Under the pieces are notes generated by a model. It saw only the letters and a list, made by a program, of their open reading frames with translations. It made no database searches and was not told the DNA's origin. Position numbers and translations under genes: made by a program. A stretch of DNA of 64,000 nucleotides from Alkalibacillus silvisoli. GTDB taxonomy: Bacteria > Bacillota > Bacilli > Bacillales > Alkalibacillaceae. Positions 42,274-51,072 of the stretch are shown piece after piece; position 1 is the first letter of the stretch; each line of letters begins with the position of its first letter. The stretch is from positions 1 to 64,000 of the forward strand of contig NZ_BAAACZ010000002.1 in assembly GCF_039521975.1 (NCBI RefSeq), given 5' to 3'.

Positions 42274-43164
42274 TTAATTACCTCCGTTAGGTTGAAGTAA
42301 GTTGAACTGCTCACGTGCTTCTTGAGGTGTCATTAATTCAATGTTATTGCTGTGTAATTGCTTAACAGCTTGGTCAACAAGTTGTTCATTTGTTGCTAGA
42401 ACACCTTTTTTAAGAAAAATGTTATCTTCAAGGCCAACTCGAACATTGCCTCCTAATAAAGCCGTTTGTGTAACCATAGGTAGTTGCATACGACCGATAC
42501 CAAACGCTGAGAAATAAGCATTTTCTGGAATACGGCTTTTCATATATGAAATGGTTTCCACATCCGCCTCAGCCCCCCAAGGAATACCTAGGCAGAACTG
42601 ATACATTGGATCATCAGCAATTAAACCCTCAGCCACAAGTTGGTTAGCAAATCGTAAATGACCTGTATCAAAACATTCTAATTCAGGCTTAACGCCACTT
42701 TGTTTAACAAGTGTAGCTTGTTCTCTTAACCAATCTGTTGGACTCATGTAAATCATGTTTCCGAAATTTGTGCTCCCGCAATCTAATGTGCACATTTCAG
42801 GAAGTAATTCTCCAACTGGTTTATGGCGTTCTTTGGGTGTTTGTATATCTGTTCCCTCACCACCTGCTGCGGGTGTATCAAGACTTGGGATAAAATCTCC
42901 ACCACCACCAGAAGTAATATTGATAATCACATCTGTTTCAGATTCACGAATACGATCAACAATTTCACGATAGTGCTCAATGTTATGGCTAATACCGCCA
43001 GTCTTTGGATCACGTGCATGGACGTGGGCGATAGTAGCTCCTGCCTTTGCTGATTCGATAGCAGACTCAGCAATTTCTTTTGGTGTTACTGGAACATTAG
43101 GGTTCTTTTCAACTGTATCACCAGCGCCAGTGACGGCAGCTGTTAGCATAACTTTGTTAGTCAT
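42274..43164 (-). CDS. cdhC: BKACE family enzyme, probable dehydrocarnitine cleavage
   Basis: The 296-residue DUF849/BKACE TIM barrel has the zinc-binding and catalytic block AHVHARDPKTGG (His47, His49, Asp52), the NITSGGGGDF loop and CTLDCGSTNFG. BKACE enzymes condense a beta-keto acid with acetyl-CoA and release acetoacetate plus a new CoA ester. With dehydrocarnitine the product would be betainyl-CoA. It is the first gene of the operon, behind a TetR-type double operator. The ATG follows GAGGAGG. Confidence 0.9.
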   Translation of the reverse strand: MTNKVMLTAAVTGAGDTVEKNPNVPVTPKEIAESAIESAKAGATIAHVHARDPKTGGISHNIEHYREIVDRIRESETDVIINITSGGGGDFIPSLDTPAAGGEGTDIQTPKERHKPVGELLPEMCTLDCGSTNFGNMIYMSPTDWLREQATLVKQSGVKPELECFDTGHLRFANQLVAEGLIADDPMYQFCLGIPWGAEADVETISYMKSRIPENAYFSAFGIGRMQLPMVTQTALLGGNVRVGLEDNIFLKKGVLATNEQLVDQAVKQLHSNNIELMTPQEAREQFNLLQPNGGN

Positions 43165-43209
43165 TATAAAATCCTCCTCATGTTAAGTTAAATTTTGTAT
43201 TTTTGCTGT

Positions 43210-43223
43210 ACCATCCGGACGGT
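43210..43223. promoter_or_regulatory. TetR-type operator 1 before the carnitine operon
   Basis: The near-perfect 14-bp palindrome ACCATCCGGACGGT lies downstream of the -10 box, between promoter and start codon. The same word recurs at 43246 and, in diverged form, at 44009. Confidence 0.75.
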
Positions 43224-43240
43224 TTGAAACTCTGTAAAGT

Positions 43241-43269
43241 ACTGTACCATCCAGACGGTTTTTAATCAA
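43241..43269 (-). promoter_or_regulatory. Promoter of the carnitine operon
   Basis: On the minus strand TTGATT (43269-43264) and TACAGT (43246-43241) are separated by 17 bp. The second operator fills the spacer. Confidence 0.7.
43246..43259. promoter_or_regulatory. TetR-type operator 2 inside the promoter spacer
   Basis: ACCATCCAGACGGT is 36 bp centre-to-centre from operator 1 and sits between the -35 and -10 boxes. A bound repressor would block RNA polymerase. Confidence 0.75.
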
Positions 43270-43349
43270 CAGCAATTTAGGAGTTTTTTAAATTATTTGG
43301 CAGTGAAAAAGTACTTAAGTGTTGTAATAGTAGGGGATGAGAGGAATGC

Positions 43350-43376
43350 AAAAAATCCACTACAATTTGTAGTGGA
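43350..43376 (-). terminator. Terminator of the tetR gene
   Basis: TCCACTACAA pairs with TTGTAGTGGA around a minimal loop; on the minus strand a T-run follows. It separates tetR from the carnitine operon, so the two have separate transcripts. Confidence 0.8.
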
Positions 43377-43393
43377 CTTGTGAAATTGGGGGA

Positions 43394-43960
43394 TTATTCT
43401 TTTGGGTCTGAAGTAAAATACATATCTTGTAACCATTCGTGTAATCGTTTATAGACTTGTTTCTTTTGTTCAGGTTCGATTTGATAAATCTCAAATAGCT
43501 CTGAAAGCCATATGCCATCTGTTGCTAATCTTATAATTGTAGCATCTATAGGGTCTAGCCCATCGTTTTCTATGTTTGATTGCCATTCTTCATATGCTAT
43601 GTTAAGAGGTTTTAGCAACTCAGGTTTAACCGCTTTAGCGGCTAATAATCCTGAATGCATGTCCTTATTAGGATAACCTTGGTTAAAGGTGACATTAAGG
43701 AAAGCTCTAGTCCACTTCCCTTTATCTAATGGGTCATGCTCTACATTATTAGTGATTTTTTCACGATAGTTATGTGCTAGATGTTCAACCATACCTTCTA
43801 CCAGTGCTTCTTTTGAGGGAAAGTGGTAAAGTAGACCGCCTTTACTGATACCAGCCTCTTTTGCGACAGATTCAAGAGTTAAATTAAAAATTCCTTTATC
43901 ACTTACAATTTTAGAAGCGGAGTTTAAGATTTCAATTTTTCTAGAGTTTTTGCTCATCAT
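43394..43960 (-). CDS. TetR family transcriptional regulator of the carnitine operon
   Basis: The 188-residue protein has the N-terminal TetR HTH (about 10-55): IVSDKGIFNLTLESVAKEAG, then ISKGGLLYHFPSKEAL. The C-terminal ~130 residues form a helical ligand domain with a TetR_C-like LATDGIWLSELF segment. It should bind the palindromes found both upstream of its own gene and upstream of cdhC. The ligand is probably carnitine, a pathway intermediate or a CoA ester (inference). In Pseudomonas the pathway is controlled by an AraC-type activator, so repression by a TetR protein would be a different solution. Confidence 0.9.
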   Translation of the reverse strand: MMSKNSRKIEILNSASKIVSDKGIFNLTLESVAKEAGISKGGLLYHFPSKEALVEGMVEHLAHNYREKITNNVEHDPLDKGKWTRAFLNVTFNQGYPNKDMHSGLLAAKAVKPELLKPLNIAYEEWQSNIENDGLDPIDATIIRLATDGIWLSELFEIYQIEPEQKKQVYKRLHEWLQDMYFTSDPKE

Positions 43961-44003
43961 ATATCCCTCTTTTATTTCCGAAAATAGAACTATCTATGTA
44001 TAT

Positions 44004-44032
44004 ACTATACTACCTAGACGGTATAGTTTCAA
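44004..44032 (-). promoter_or_regulatory. Promoter of the tetR gene
   Basis: On the minus strand TTGAAA (44032-44027) and TATAGT (44009-44004) have a 17-bp spacer that contains the third palindrome. The layout is the same as in the operon promoter. Confidence 0.7.
44009..44022. promoter_or_regulatory. TetR-type operator 3 (autoregulation)
   Basis: ACTACCTAGACGGT, flanked by ACTATAC and GTATAGT arms, shares 10 of 14 bases with operator 1 and lies in the tetR promoter spacer. Confidence 0.6.
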
Positions 44033-44563
44033 TTATGAATTAGTATATTTTTCACAAATCCACTCTACTACTTCTGGTAAATCTTCAAATGATTGTTTGG
44101 CTTTGTCGTATTGATTAGAAACGATGATGCTTGTAAGCTTTGCTGCGTTTCCAGCTTCGATATCGACTTCACGATCACCAATCATATAACTTTTATCGAC
44201 AGTGATATTATATTTTTTAATTAATGCTTCTAACATTCCTGGCTTAGGCTTACGGCAAGGGCAATTTTCACTCGGGTCATGAGTACATGCTTGTACTTCC
44301 TTGATCACTGCACCCGCTTCATCAAATTCTTTTTGCATATGTTGATGGATTTCATCTAACATTTTTTCACTCATATACCCTAAACCAACACCACCTTGGT
44401 TAGTCACCACAAAAACATCGTAGCCACAAGTATTAAGTTTAGCAACTGCTTCTTTTACACCCGGTAGAAAGAAGAAGTCCTTAGGTTTATTGACGAATCG
44501 CACGCGAGTCGATTTCACTTCATTTATTACTCCATCACGATCAAGAAATACTGCTTTGTTCAT
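44033..44563 (-). CDS. GmhB-like HAD-IIIA phosphatase
   Basis: The 176-residue protein has HAD motif I FLDRDGVINE (Asp8, Asp10), motif II VVTNQGGVG, the zinc-binding loop CTHDPSENCPCRKP (Cys-x-His...Cys-x-Cys), motif III KPKPGM and motif IV MIGDREVDIEAG. This is the D,D-heptose 1,7-bisphosphate phosphatase/histidinol-phosphatase subgroup. No other heptose genes are near, so the real substrate could be another sugar phosphate. It ends right at the tetR promoter. Confidence 0.88.
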   Translation of the reverse strand: MNKAVFLDRDGVINEVKSTRVRFVNKPKDFFFLPGVKEAVAKLNTCGYDVFVVTNQGGVGLGYMSEKMLDEIHQHMQKEFDEAGAVIKEVQACTHDPSENCPCRKPKPGMLEALIKKYNITVDKSYMIGDREVDIEAGNAAKLTSIIVSNQYDKAKQSFEDLPEVVEWICEKYTNS

Positions 44564-44764
44564 TTGAATTCTCCTTATTACTTTCTAAGTCATCATCATA
44601 TTACCAATTAACTTAATCCCACTTTACAAAAAATAACTCTTTCATTATGATAACATGTTTCAAATAATTTATTTTTAGATCAATTTAAAGTTATAGGCAC
44701 TTGATTTCCTTACTAGGCATACATTGTTGTATGACTGATTTTGATTTGGAAGGAGTGCGCAAGT

Positions 44765-45205
44765 GTGTCATATTATAATTATTATGATGAAAATGATAGA
44801 CAGTGGTTTGGCTTCCCATTTATGGGAGGAGGAATGTTCGGTCCACCTCCAGTACCACCTGGTGGGATAAAAGGACCAGATGGCCAACCAGGTCCTGGGT
44901 TTCAACCAGGATTCCCTGGACAACAGCCAGGCTCTACTCCAGGGATTGGCGGCCCACCAGCATCACCACCGCCATCATTTATACCACCACAACAACCGCA
45001 AATTGGATTACAAGCGGTAGACCCAGGCGCCATTCGAGGTTGTCTATATCGTTACACTTACTTGTGGTTAGATAATAGACAGCGTTTTTGGTTTTATCCA
45101 ACCTATGTAGGGAGAAGGTCAGTATCAGGCTATCGTTGGACTGGGTTCTTCTGGGTTTATTATGGTGTTGATTTAGAGCGAATCAATTCTTTTCAATGTT
45201 ATTAA
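44765..45205 (+). CDS. Gly/Pro-rich protein with aromatic C-terminal domain
   Basis: The start is GTG 44765 with GGAAGGAG nine bases upstream, giving 146 residues. Residues 1-15 are Tyr/Asp-rich, about 18-85 are a low-complexity Gly/Pro/Gln stretch (GGGMFGPPPVPPGG, QPGFPGQQPG), and 90-146 form a conserved-looking aromatic domain: RGCLYRYTYLWL, RFWFYPTYVGRRSVSGYRW, SFQCY. There is no signal peptide. The layout resembles spore-coat or surface proteins of Bacillaceae, but the family is not recognised. Two Cys residues bracket the C-terminal domain. Confidence 0.7.
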   Translation: MSYYNYYDENDRQWFGFPFMGGGMFGPPPVPPGGIKGPDGQPGPGFQPGFPGQQPGSTPGIGGPPASPPPSFIPPQQPQIGLQAVDPGAIRGCLYRYTYLWLDNRQRFWFYPTYVGRRSVSGYRWTGFFWVYYGVDLERINSFQCY

Positions 45206-45237
45206 GAAAGAGCTTGGGACAAAATAGTTGTCATAAT

Positions 45238-45283
45238 AAAAAATCCGAACGATTCATCGCAAATGAATGCGTTCGGATTTTTG
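45238..45283. repeat. CCGAACGA-type intergenic hairpin, copy 3
   Basis: AAAAAATCCGAACGATTCAT pairs with ATGAATGCGTTCGGATTTTT around a short loop. A-run and T-run allow termination on both strands (Gly/Pro-rich gene on +; Rieske gene on -). Confidence 0.8.
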
Positions 45284-45313
45284 TACTTTGATATCACTGC
45301 ATCAAAAAGGTCT

Positions 45314-45368
45314 GAACGCTGATAAAAGGGTACTGAGCGCTGATAAATTGAGCCTGAGCGCTGATAAA
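45314..45368. repeat. Tandem 21-bp repeats with core GCGCTGATAAA, array 2
   Basis: Three units start at 45314, 45335 and 45356 with cores GAACGCTGATAAA, GAGCGCTGATAAA and GAGCGCTGATAAA. They lie directly after a CCGAACGA hairpin, the same order as at 13.4-13.6 kb. Confidence 0.85.
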
Positions 45369-45438
45369 TGCTCATCTATCTTAGTATTTTAAATGAATGC
45401 CTAATCATCAAATACTAAGCAGATTTAGCGGTCAACCA

Positions 45439-46998
45439 TTAATAGCCAGACTCATCTTTTTTTAGTAAATCAAGCATTGAAAAATCATAATTTTTTAAGT
45501 CTCTTTCAGCTGGGCCTTCAATTACTTCACCTTTAAATGAGTAACGTGAACCATGGCACGGGCAATCCCACGTGTTTTCAGCATCATTCCAATTGACTTC
45601 ACACCCAGCATGAGTACACGTTGTATCTACAATGTATACAGTATCATCTTCGTCTTTAAACGCTCCTTTTCGTTGACCATTCATTAAAAAGGTTGTGGCC
45701 TCACCTTTATTAAGGTCTGAAACTTTATTTTTCGGGAATTCAAGCTTTCCTTTTAGTAAATGTTTAGTTAAATCAAAATTCTCAACGAAAAATTTCTTCA
45801 AGCTAGGGTCTGCATTAAACCGAGATGGTTTGTAGACTTCTTCATATGGGTTTGACTTACCTAGTACTTTATCAACCATTAATTTTGCTGCAGCAGTACT
45901 ATTGGTCATGCCCCATTTACGATAGCCTGTAGCGATTAGAACACGAGGTTCATCTTTCGTTACAGGACCAACATATGGCAGTTTATCTAAAGTGACTAAA
46001 TCTTGAGTTGACCAGCGATATTCAATTGGTTGGTTACCAAAGATTTGTTCCTTTGACCGTTTCAAGTTTAAATAATGCTTATGCAGATTCTTCCCTTGTC
46101 CAACTTTATGGCTTTCACCACTAAATAAAATGTATTCTTTATTGTTAATCATTGCCTTTCTTATTGACATAGTTGGTTGATCAACGCTTAAATACATTCC
46201 ACCGGGGTAAGGGTCATCATTTTGAAAAGCAATTACATAAGCTCTTTCAGCATGGAGCTTTCCTGAGTATAAGCCTTTTCCTTCATAAAAAGGGAAGTGT
46301 GAACAAGATAATACATAGTTAGCTTCAATTTTATGCCCTTCTCGTGTCATGACAGTAGCTGAATTATCATTAGATTCGACGTTAACAGCTACTGTATTCT
46401 CAAATATAGTCACACCCTTTTCTTGAATGACTTTAACAAGCTTACTTAAATATTTTGTCGGGTTAAATTGGTATTGATCTTTCATGTAAAGTGCATTTTC
46501 AATTTCGATATTAAAGGGTATTGATTCAGTTACTTTTCCGTTAATATTTAGATTTTGGTAGGCTTGATATTCGGTTTCAATCTTATTTGCGTATTCACCT
46601 GAAGTTGAAAATAGGTATGCATCATGTGTTTCCCAGTCACAACTAATTTGCTCATCTTGAATAATTTGTTCGAATAAATTCATCGCATCTTTGTTCGCTT
46701 CGAAATACCCACGGGCGATTTGGTAATTAAAATGTTTAATCAATTCATCGTAAATAAGATTATGCTGTGCTGTTACTTTTGCTGTTGTATGTAAGGTCGT
46801 CCCTTTTACGAGATGTCCAGCATCTATTAAAGTTACATTAGTACCAGTTTTTGTTAGTAAATAGGCAGCTGTAACACCTGTAATACCACCCCCAACGATG
46901 ACAACATCTGTTTTATGATCTTTTGATAATGCTTTGTGCTGAGTCATATCTAACGATTCTTTCCATACTGGTTTTGATTCATTAGGTAAACCATCCAT
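45439..46998 (-). CDS. FAD-dependent oxidoreductase with C-terminal Rieske domain
   Basis: The 519-residue protein has an N-terminal DadA-like FAD domain with the dinucleotide motif VIVGGGITGVTAAYLL (about 33-48). A C-terminal Rieske [2Fe-2S] domain (about 425-510) has both ligand loops, CTHAGC and CPCHGSRYSF. This YhfW-type fusion is common in Bacillaceae; the electron donor and substrate are unknown. All four iron ligands are present. ATG 46998 is chosen because GGAGG lies nine bases upstream, rather than TTG 47007. Confidence 0.9.
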   Translation of the reverse strand: MDGLPNESKPVWKESLDMTQHKALSKDHKTDVVIVGGGITGVTAAYLLTKTGTNVTLIDAGHLVKGTTLHTTAKVTAQHNLIYDELIKHFNYQIARGYFEANKDAMNLFEQIIQDEQISCDWETHDAYLFSTSGEYANKIETEYQAYQNLNINGKVTESIPFNIEIENALYMKDQYQFNPTKYLSKLVKVIQEKGVTIFENTVAVNVESNDNSATVMTREGHKIEANYVLSCSHFPFYEGKGLYSGKLHAERAYVIAFQNDDPYPGGMYLSVDQPTMSIRKAMINNKEYILFSGESHKVGQGKNLHKHYLNLKRSKEQIFGNQPIEYRWSTQDLVTLDKLPYVGPVTKDEPRVLIATGYRKWGMTNSTAAAKLMVDKVLGKSNPYEEVYKPSRFNADPSLKKFFVENFDLTKHLLKGKLEFPKNKVSDLNKGEATTFLMNGQRKGAFKDEDDTVYIVDTTCTHAGCEVNWNDAENTWDCPCHGSRYSFKGEVIEGPAERDLKNYDFSMLDLLKKDESGY

Positions 46999-47229
46999 AG
47001 TTAACAACCTCCATTACCGTCCTCCATACAGTTTTTACTAAAAGGTAAAGGGTATACATGTGATTAAATTATTTTGAAATAGAATATGCCACTTACTTTT
47101 ATTTGTGGGGAAAAAGTCCTTATTTTTGGTAGATTTTTCATAAAAGATATCGTAAAATTAAAACAATAGTGATTAAATTTGGATATTGGGTACAAAATGA
47201 GGGAACGTTTTCTTGGGGGGCTCTATAAC

Positions 47230-48897
47230 GTGATTAGTAATCAGTTATATAATCAAGTATTAATGAGCGGTTTAGATAGTATGGTGTTTGTAATGAGGGT
47301 TGAGGAAGAGTATAACTTCTATTATGAATTCTTAAATGATTTGGCGATGGATAAGGCAAATTTAACAGGGGAAGTAATCGGAAAGGAATTGCGCGATGTA
47401 CTTTCTTATGAGCAATCGGTTTACTTACATAAGAAGTATACTGAAGCTGTAAAAGCAAATAGTGCGATTACGTATGAAGATTTATTTCATTCAAATAGTA
47501 AAAATGGGTATATTACTGAAACGAAATTAACACCGCTTTTTAATGAACAGGGGAATTGTTCGCATATTGTAGCTGTAGTTCGTGATATAACTGATGTTAA
47601 AAAGGCTGAGAAAACGAGGGAAGATTCTAAGAAAAGGCTAGAAACAAGTAAACAGCGCTATAAATCTTTGTTTTTAGAGAATGCAGATGCGATCTTCTCA
47701 GTTGATTATAACGGGAGATTAGTCGAATTGAATAATGCTTTTGAGTTGTTATTTGGCTATAAGCGTGAAGACTTAATTAATCAAGTAGCGTTTAAATTTG
47801 TGAATTCGCAGTTGAAAAGAAAGTTAAAGAAACATTTCGTTCAAACTTTGCGAAAAGAACCTCAAAACTTTGAGGTTAACACTCATAACGGTAACGGAGA
47901 TGAAATGGACCTAGATGTGACTATGACTCCAATTGTAATGGAAGGTAAAGTGACTGGGGTGTATGTCATCATTAAAGATATGACAGAACAAAGAAATGCA
48001 GAACGAACTTTGTCCAAAAATGAAGAACGCTTCCGCATGATTGCTGAAAGCTCTCATGATCTAATCACGTTAGTGGATGGACAGGGAGTCATCTCATATG
48101 CTTCACCTTCTTATCGTCACGTGTTAGGTTATTTCCCAGAACATTATATTGGTCAGTCTTTATTACACAATTTGCATGAAGAAGACTTTAATACAGTATT
48201 AGATGCTTTTGAACGTGCTAAAGAACTAGGAAGTCCGATTTCATTGGAATTTCGTCAATACCATCAGGAAAAAGAGTGGCTGTGGTTTGAGTTACAAGCA
48301 AAGCCAATTTATGCTGATGATGGTCAATTTCATCAAATGGTTGTTGTAACCCGTAATATATCAGAGCGTAAGGCTTATGAGGAACAGTTGAAATTATTTG
48401 CTTATCATGACCCTTTAACTGAATTACCTAATCGGAGACTTTTCCAATCAAACTTAATTAAGCACATAGCGGATTATCAAAAGGGCGAAAAAGGCTTTGC
48501 TGTCATGATGTTAGATATTGATAATTTTAAATCGATTAATGATGAATTTGGTCATGATATTGGAGATCAAGTGATTAAAGAATTTGGTCGTAGAATTCAA
48601 GATAGTTTACGAGAGTCTGATTTTGTAGCTAGGCTAGGTGGAGATGAGTTTATTGCTTTGTTGACTAACATTAACTCAAAGCAAGACGCATTAGAAGTCA
48701 TTCATAGAATTCAAAGAGTGATAGAAGATGAGTGGGATGTTAGTGGTGAAGAGTTAGAAGTTACAACAAGTATTGGTGTAGCACTTCCTGATTCAAGCAT
48801 GGTATCTGATGAAGAGTTGATTAAATTTGCTGATAGCGCATTATATGAAGCGAAATCATCGGGGAAAGATACATATCAATTGACAACAATCGTATAA
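47230..48897 (+). CDS. PAS-PAS-PAS-GGDEF diguanylate cyclase
   Basis: The 555-residue protein starts at GTG 47230, placed nine bases after a GGGGGG ribosome site; an in-frame TTG at 47179 lacks one. Three PAS domains follow (about 5-120, 135-255 and 262-385), the second and third with clear LFLENADAIFSVDYNGRLV and MIAESSHDLITLVDGQGVI starts. The GGDEF domain (about 390-550) has LTELPNRRLF, the intact ARLGGDEF active site and the RESD inhibitory site five residues before GGDEF. It should make c-di-GMP with product inhibition. No membrane helix or EAL domain is seen. Confidence 0.93.
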   Translation: MISNQLYNQVLMSGLDSMVFVMRVEEEYNFYYEFLNDLAMDKANLTGEVIGKELRDVLSYEQSVYLHKKYTEAVKANSAITYEDLFHSNSKNGYITETKLTPLFNEQGNCSHIVAVVRDITDVKKAEKTREDSKKRLETSKQRYKSLFLENADAIFSVDYNGRLVELNNAFELLFGYKREDLINQVAFKFVNSQLKRKLKKHFVQTLRKEPQNFEVNTHNGNGDEMDLDVTMTPIVMEGKVTGVYVIIKDMTEQRNAERTLSKNEERFRMIAESSHDLITLVDGQGVISYASPSYRHVLGYFPEHYIGQSLLHNLHEEDFNTVLDAFERAKELGSPISLEFRQYHQEKEWLWFELQAKPIYADDGQFHQMVVVTRNISERKAYEEQLKLFAYHDPLTELPNRRLFQSNLIKHIADYQKGEKGFAVMMLDIDNFKSINDEFGHDIGDQVIKEFGRRIQDSLRESDFVARLGGDEFIALLTNINSKQDALEVIHRIQRVIEDEWDVSGEELEVTTSIGVALPDSSMVSDEELIKFADSALYEAKSSGKDTYQLTTIV

Positions 48898-48950
48898 TCA
48901 TAGGAAGATTGTAATAAAGGCGGTTTCTTTATAGGCCGTCTTTCATTTAT

Positions 48951-49229
48951 GTGAAGATGGGAGTGTTTGTCTTGTTACCTACATTACTTGGCATTATCGG
49001 TGTATTATTTATTTTTACGTTGATTGTAACTTTAAAAATAGCTAAAAATAACGACCGACAGATTAAAGAATATGAGAGTCAGGGGATAGGTGCAGATGAA
49101 GAATTGGAGAGGTCACAACAATATGAACAAGAGTCGTTACGTAGAAACATTCCGAATTTAGCTATTATATACATAGTCTTGTTCGTACTTGTATTTATTG
49201 GAGCTATAATCATTTTAACTATTATGTAA
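48951..49229 (+). CDS. Hypothetical two-helix membrane protein
   Basis: Up to 92 residues, with a membrane helix at each end (about 5-28 and 70-91) and a charged, Glu/Gln-rich middle (KNNDRQIKEYESQG, EELERSQQYEQESLRR). The start is uncertain: GTG 48951, ATG 48957 and TTG 48972 are all possible and no ribosome site decides. The family is not recognised. It lies 50 bp behind the cyclase gene on the same strand. Confidence 0.6.
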   Translation: MKMGVFVLLPTLLGIIGVLFIFTLIVTLKIAKNNDRQIKEYESQGIGADEELERSQQYEQESLRRNIPNLAIIYIVLFVLVFIGAIIILTIM

Positions 49230-49335
49230 ACTGTAATAATTGTAATAAACTATTAACCCGAACGTAAATTATAAAAGCACTTTTATATGTTATCTTATAG
49301 TTAAGAGCTCGTAAATATCTCCCTATAAATATTTG

Positions 49336-49372
49336 AAAAATAAGCAAGCGATTATTTCGCTTGCTTATTTTT
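49336..49372. terminator. Terminator overlapping the end of the antiporter gene
   Basis: AAAAATAAGCAAGCG pairs with CGCTTGCTTATTTTT, with a short loop. The minus-strand antiporter stop codon lies in the loop. Confidence 0.85.
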
Positions 49373-50839
49373 ATTGTTTAATACCTTCATAAGTTGTGTG
49401 TGATATTTTTTGGAGACAAGAATGTATAAAAAGTCCCCTGCTTTAATTTCAGTATCCCCATAAGGTGTAACCAATTCGTCTCCTCTTACAATAGCTGCAA
49501 TGGAGGATTTGGTCGGGAAGTCGATCTCATGCAACCTCTTACCAACTATCGCATTATCACGATTTGTTTGGAATTGAACGACTTCTGCATTTGCTTTCGC
49601 AATAGAAATCAATTCAATCGAATGGTGAGGTGTGTCTTTTGCAGGTCCCATTAAACCTAAATGTTTTGCCACATTAGATATAGTTGAACCTTGAACTAAT
49701 GCAGAGGTTAAGACAACGAAGAAAATGATGTTAAAAAATTGATCAGCACCATCAATCCCAGCAACAATTGGGAAGGTTGCCAATACAATCGGAACCGCAC
49801 CTCTTAAGCCTGCCCAAGAAATGAAGAGTCGCTCTTTTAAGGTGTACTTCATTTTGATCGTTGATAAAAAGACAGCTATAGGTCTTGCTACAAAAATAAG
49901 AACTAATGAAATAAGTATACCTGCAAAAATATTCGATAACTGAAATACCTGCTCAGGGAATGCCAATAGCCCTAATATAATAAACATCATGATTTGAGCA
50001 GTCCAAGCAATTCCTTCGTTAAATTGGAAGATCGAGTGTCGATAAGTCAACTCTGAATTACCAATGACTAAAGCCGCAACATAAACAGCAAGAAACCCAC
50101 TTGCATCAATAAATGATGCTGTGCTATATGTAACGAAGGCAAACGATACTGCGAGTATGGGATATAGTCCACTTGATTCAAGATTGATTTTATTAATGGC
50201 CTTATAAGCCAATTTTCCAATCGCTAGTCCGAGAACTAAACCAATTCCCATCTGCCAGAAAAAGGATGGTATCAACATCCACAGGTTCGATTCATCACTA
50301 ATGATCAACTCAATAAACATAACAGTTAAAAATACAGCCATGGGATCGTTCGTCCCTGATTCGGCTTCAAGGGTTGCCCCCATCTTCGCTTTAATATTCC
50401 GTTCTTTTAAAGTAGCAAATACAGCAGCTGCATCTGTGGAGCCCACAATTGCACCAAATAGTAATGCTTCTAACCACGTCACATCAAGGATTAAGTAAAC
50501 AGCTGACCCTGTAATTATTGCGGTGAAAAGTACACCTGCAGTGGCGAGGGAAATCGAGGGGATAGCTACAGAACGAACAGTGCTCCATTTCGTTTGTAAA
50601 CCACCTTCAAACAAAATAATAATAAGTGCAAGAATACCGATGAATTGAGCTAACTCAACATCATCGAAATATATAATACCAAGTCCATCACTACCAACTG
50701 CCATACCAACTGCTATAAAGAGGACAAGAGCGGGTAGTCCTAATCGGCTAGAGAATTTAGCAGCGACGATTCCGCTTAGTAATAGAAATGCCACTAAGAA
50801 AATTAATCCGTCATTTCCGAATGTTTCAACAAGCATCAT
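49352..50839 (-). CDS. CPA1-type K+ (or Na+)/H+ antiporter with TrkA-C domain
   Basis: The 495-residue protein has twelve to thirteen membrane helices (about 1-395) with the family segments GSTDAAAVFATLKERN and the ion-binding ESGTNDPMAVFLTVMF (Asn-Asp pair, as in electroneutral CPA1 exchangers). A cytosolic RCK-C/TrkA-C domain follows at about 400-485 (HEIDFPTKSSIAAIVRGDEL, GDFLYILVSKK). This is the NhaP2/CvrA architecture; such proteins expel K+ or Na+ for H+ and can be gated by ligands at the TrkA-C domain. It fits the salt-adapted theme of the window. Confidence 0.9.
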   Translation of the reverse strand: MMLVETFGNDGLIFLVAFLLLSGIVAAKFSSRLGLPALVLFIAVGMAVGSDGLGIIYFDDVELAQFIGILALIIILFEGGLQTKWSTVRSVAIPSISLATAGVLFTAIITGSAVYLILDVTWLEALLFGAIVGSTDAAAVFATLKERNIKAKMGATLEAESGTNDPMAVFLTVMFIELIISDESNLWMLIPSFFWQMGIGLVLGLAIGKLAYKAINKINLESSGLYPILAVSFAFVTYSTASFIDASGFLAVYVAALVIGNSELTYRHSIFQFNEGIAWTAQIMMFIILGLLAFPEQVFQLSNIFAGILISLVLIFVARPIAVFLSTIKMKYTLKERLFISWAGLRGAVPIVLATFPIVAGIDGADQFFNIIFFVVLTSALVQGSTISNVAKHLGLMGPAKDTPHHSIELISIAKANAEVVQFQTNRDNAIVGKRLHEIDFPTKSSIAAIVRGDELVTPYGDTEIKAGDFLYILVSKKYHTQLMKVLNNKNKQAK

Positions 50840-51072
50840 TTCCCCCCTTATTAATTTATTTCTTTTTCAATTTTATCATAAATACTTTTATTTAGTTATT
50901 AATTTGATTTTTAAGTAGTGTTTGTGAATTTTATACACATTTGAGCTATTAGGTGCTGTTTTAGAGAGGAGCCAAAATATATGGCGTTTGAAGGCTAATC
51001 TCGAGTATTGAAGTGGTCACTTCTTGTTTTTACTTTAATTAATGCTAAGATAGCGTAAAGGTGGTGATTGAG

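Noticed and set aside
43981..44032. TetR and the carnitine operon sharing one transcript
   Set aside because: A good terminator at 43350-43376 and a separate promoter with operator before cdhC argue for two transcripts.
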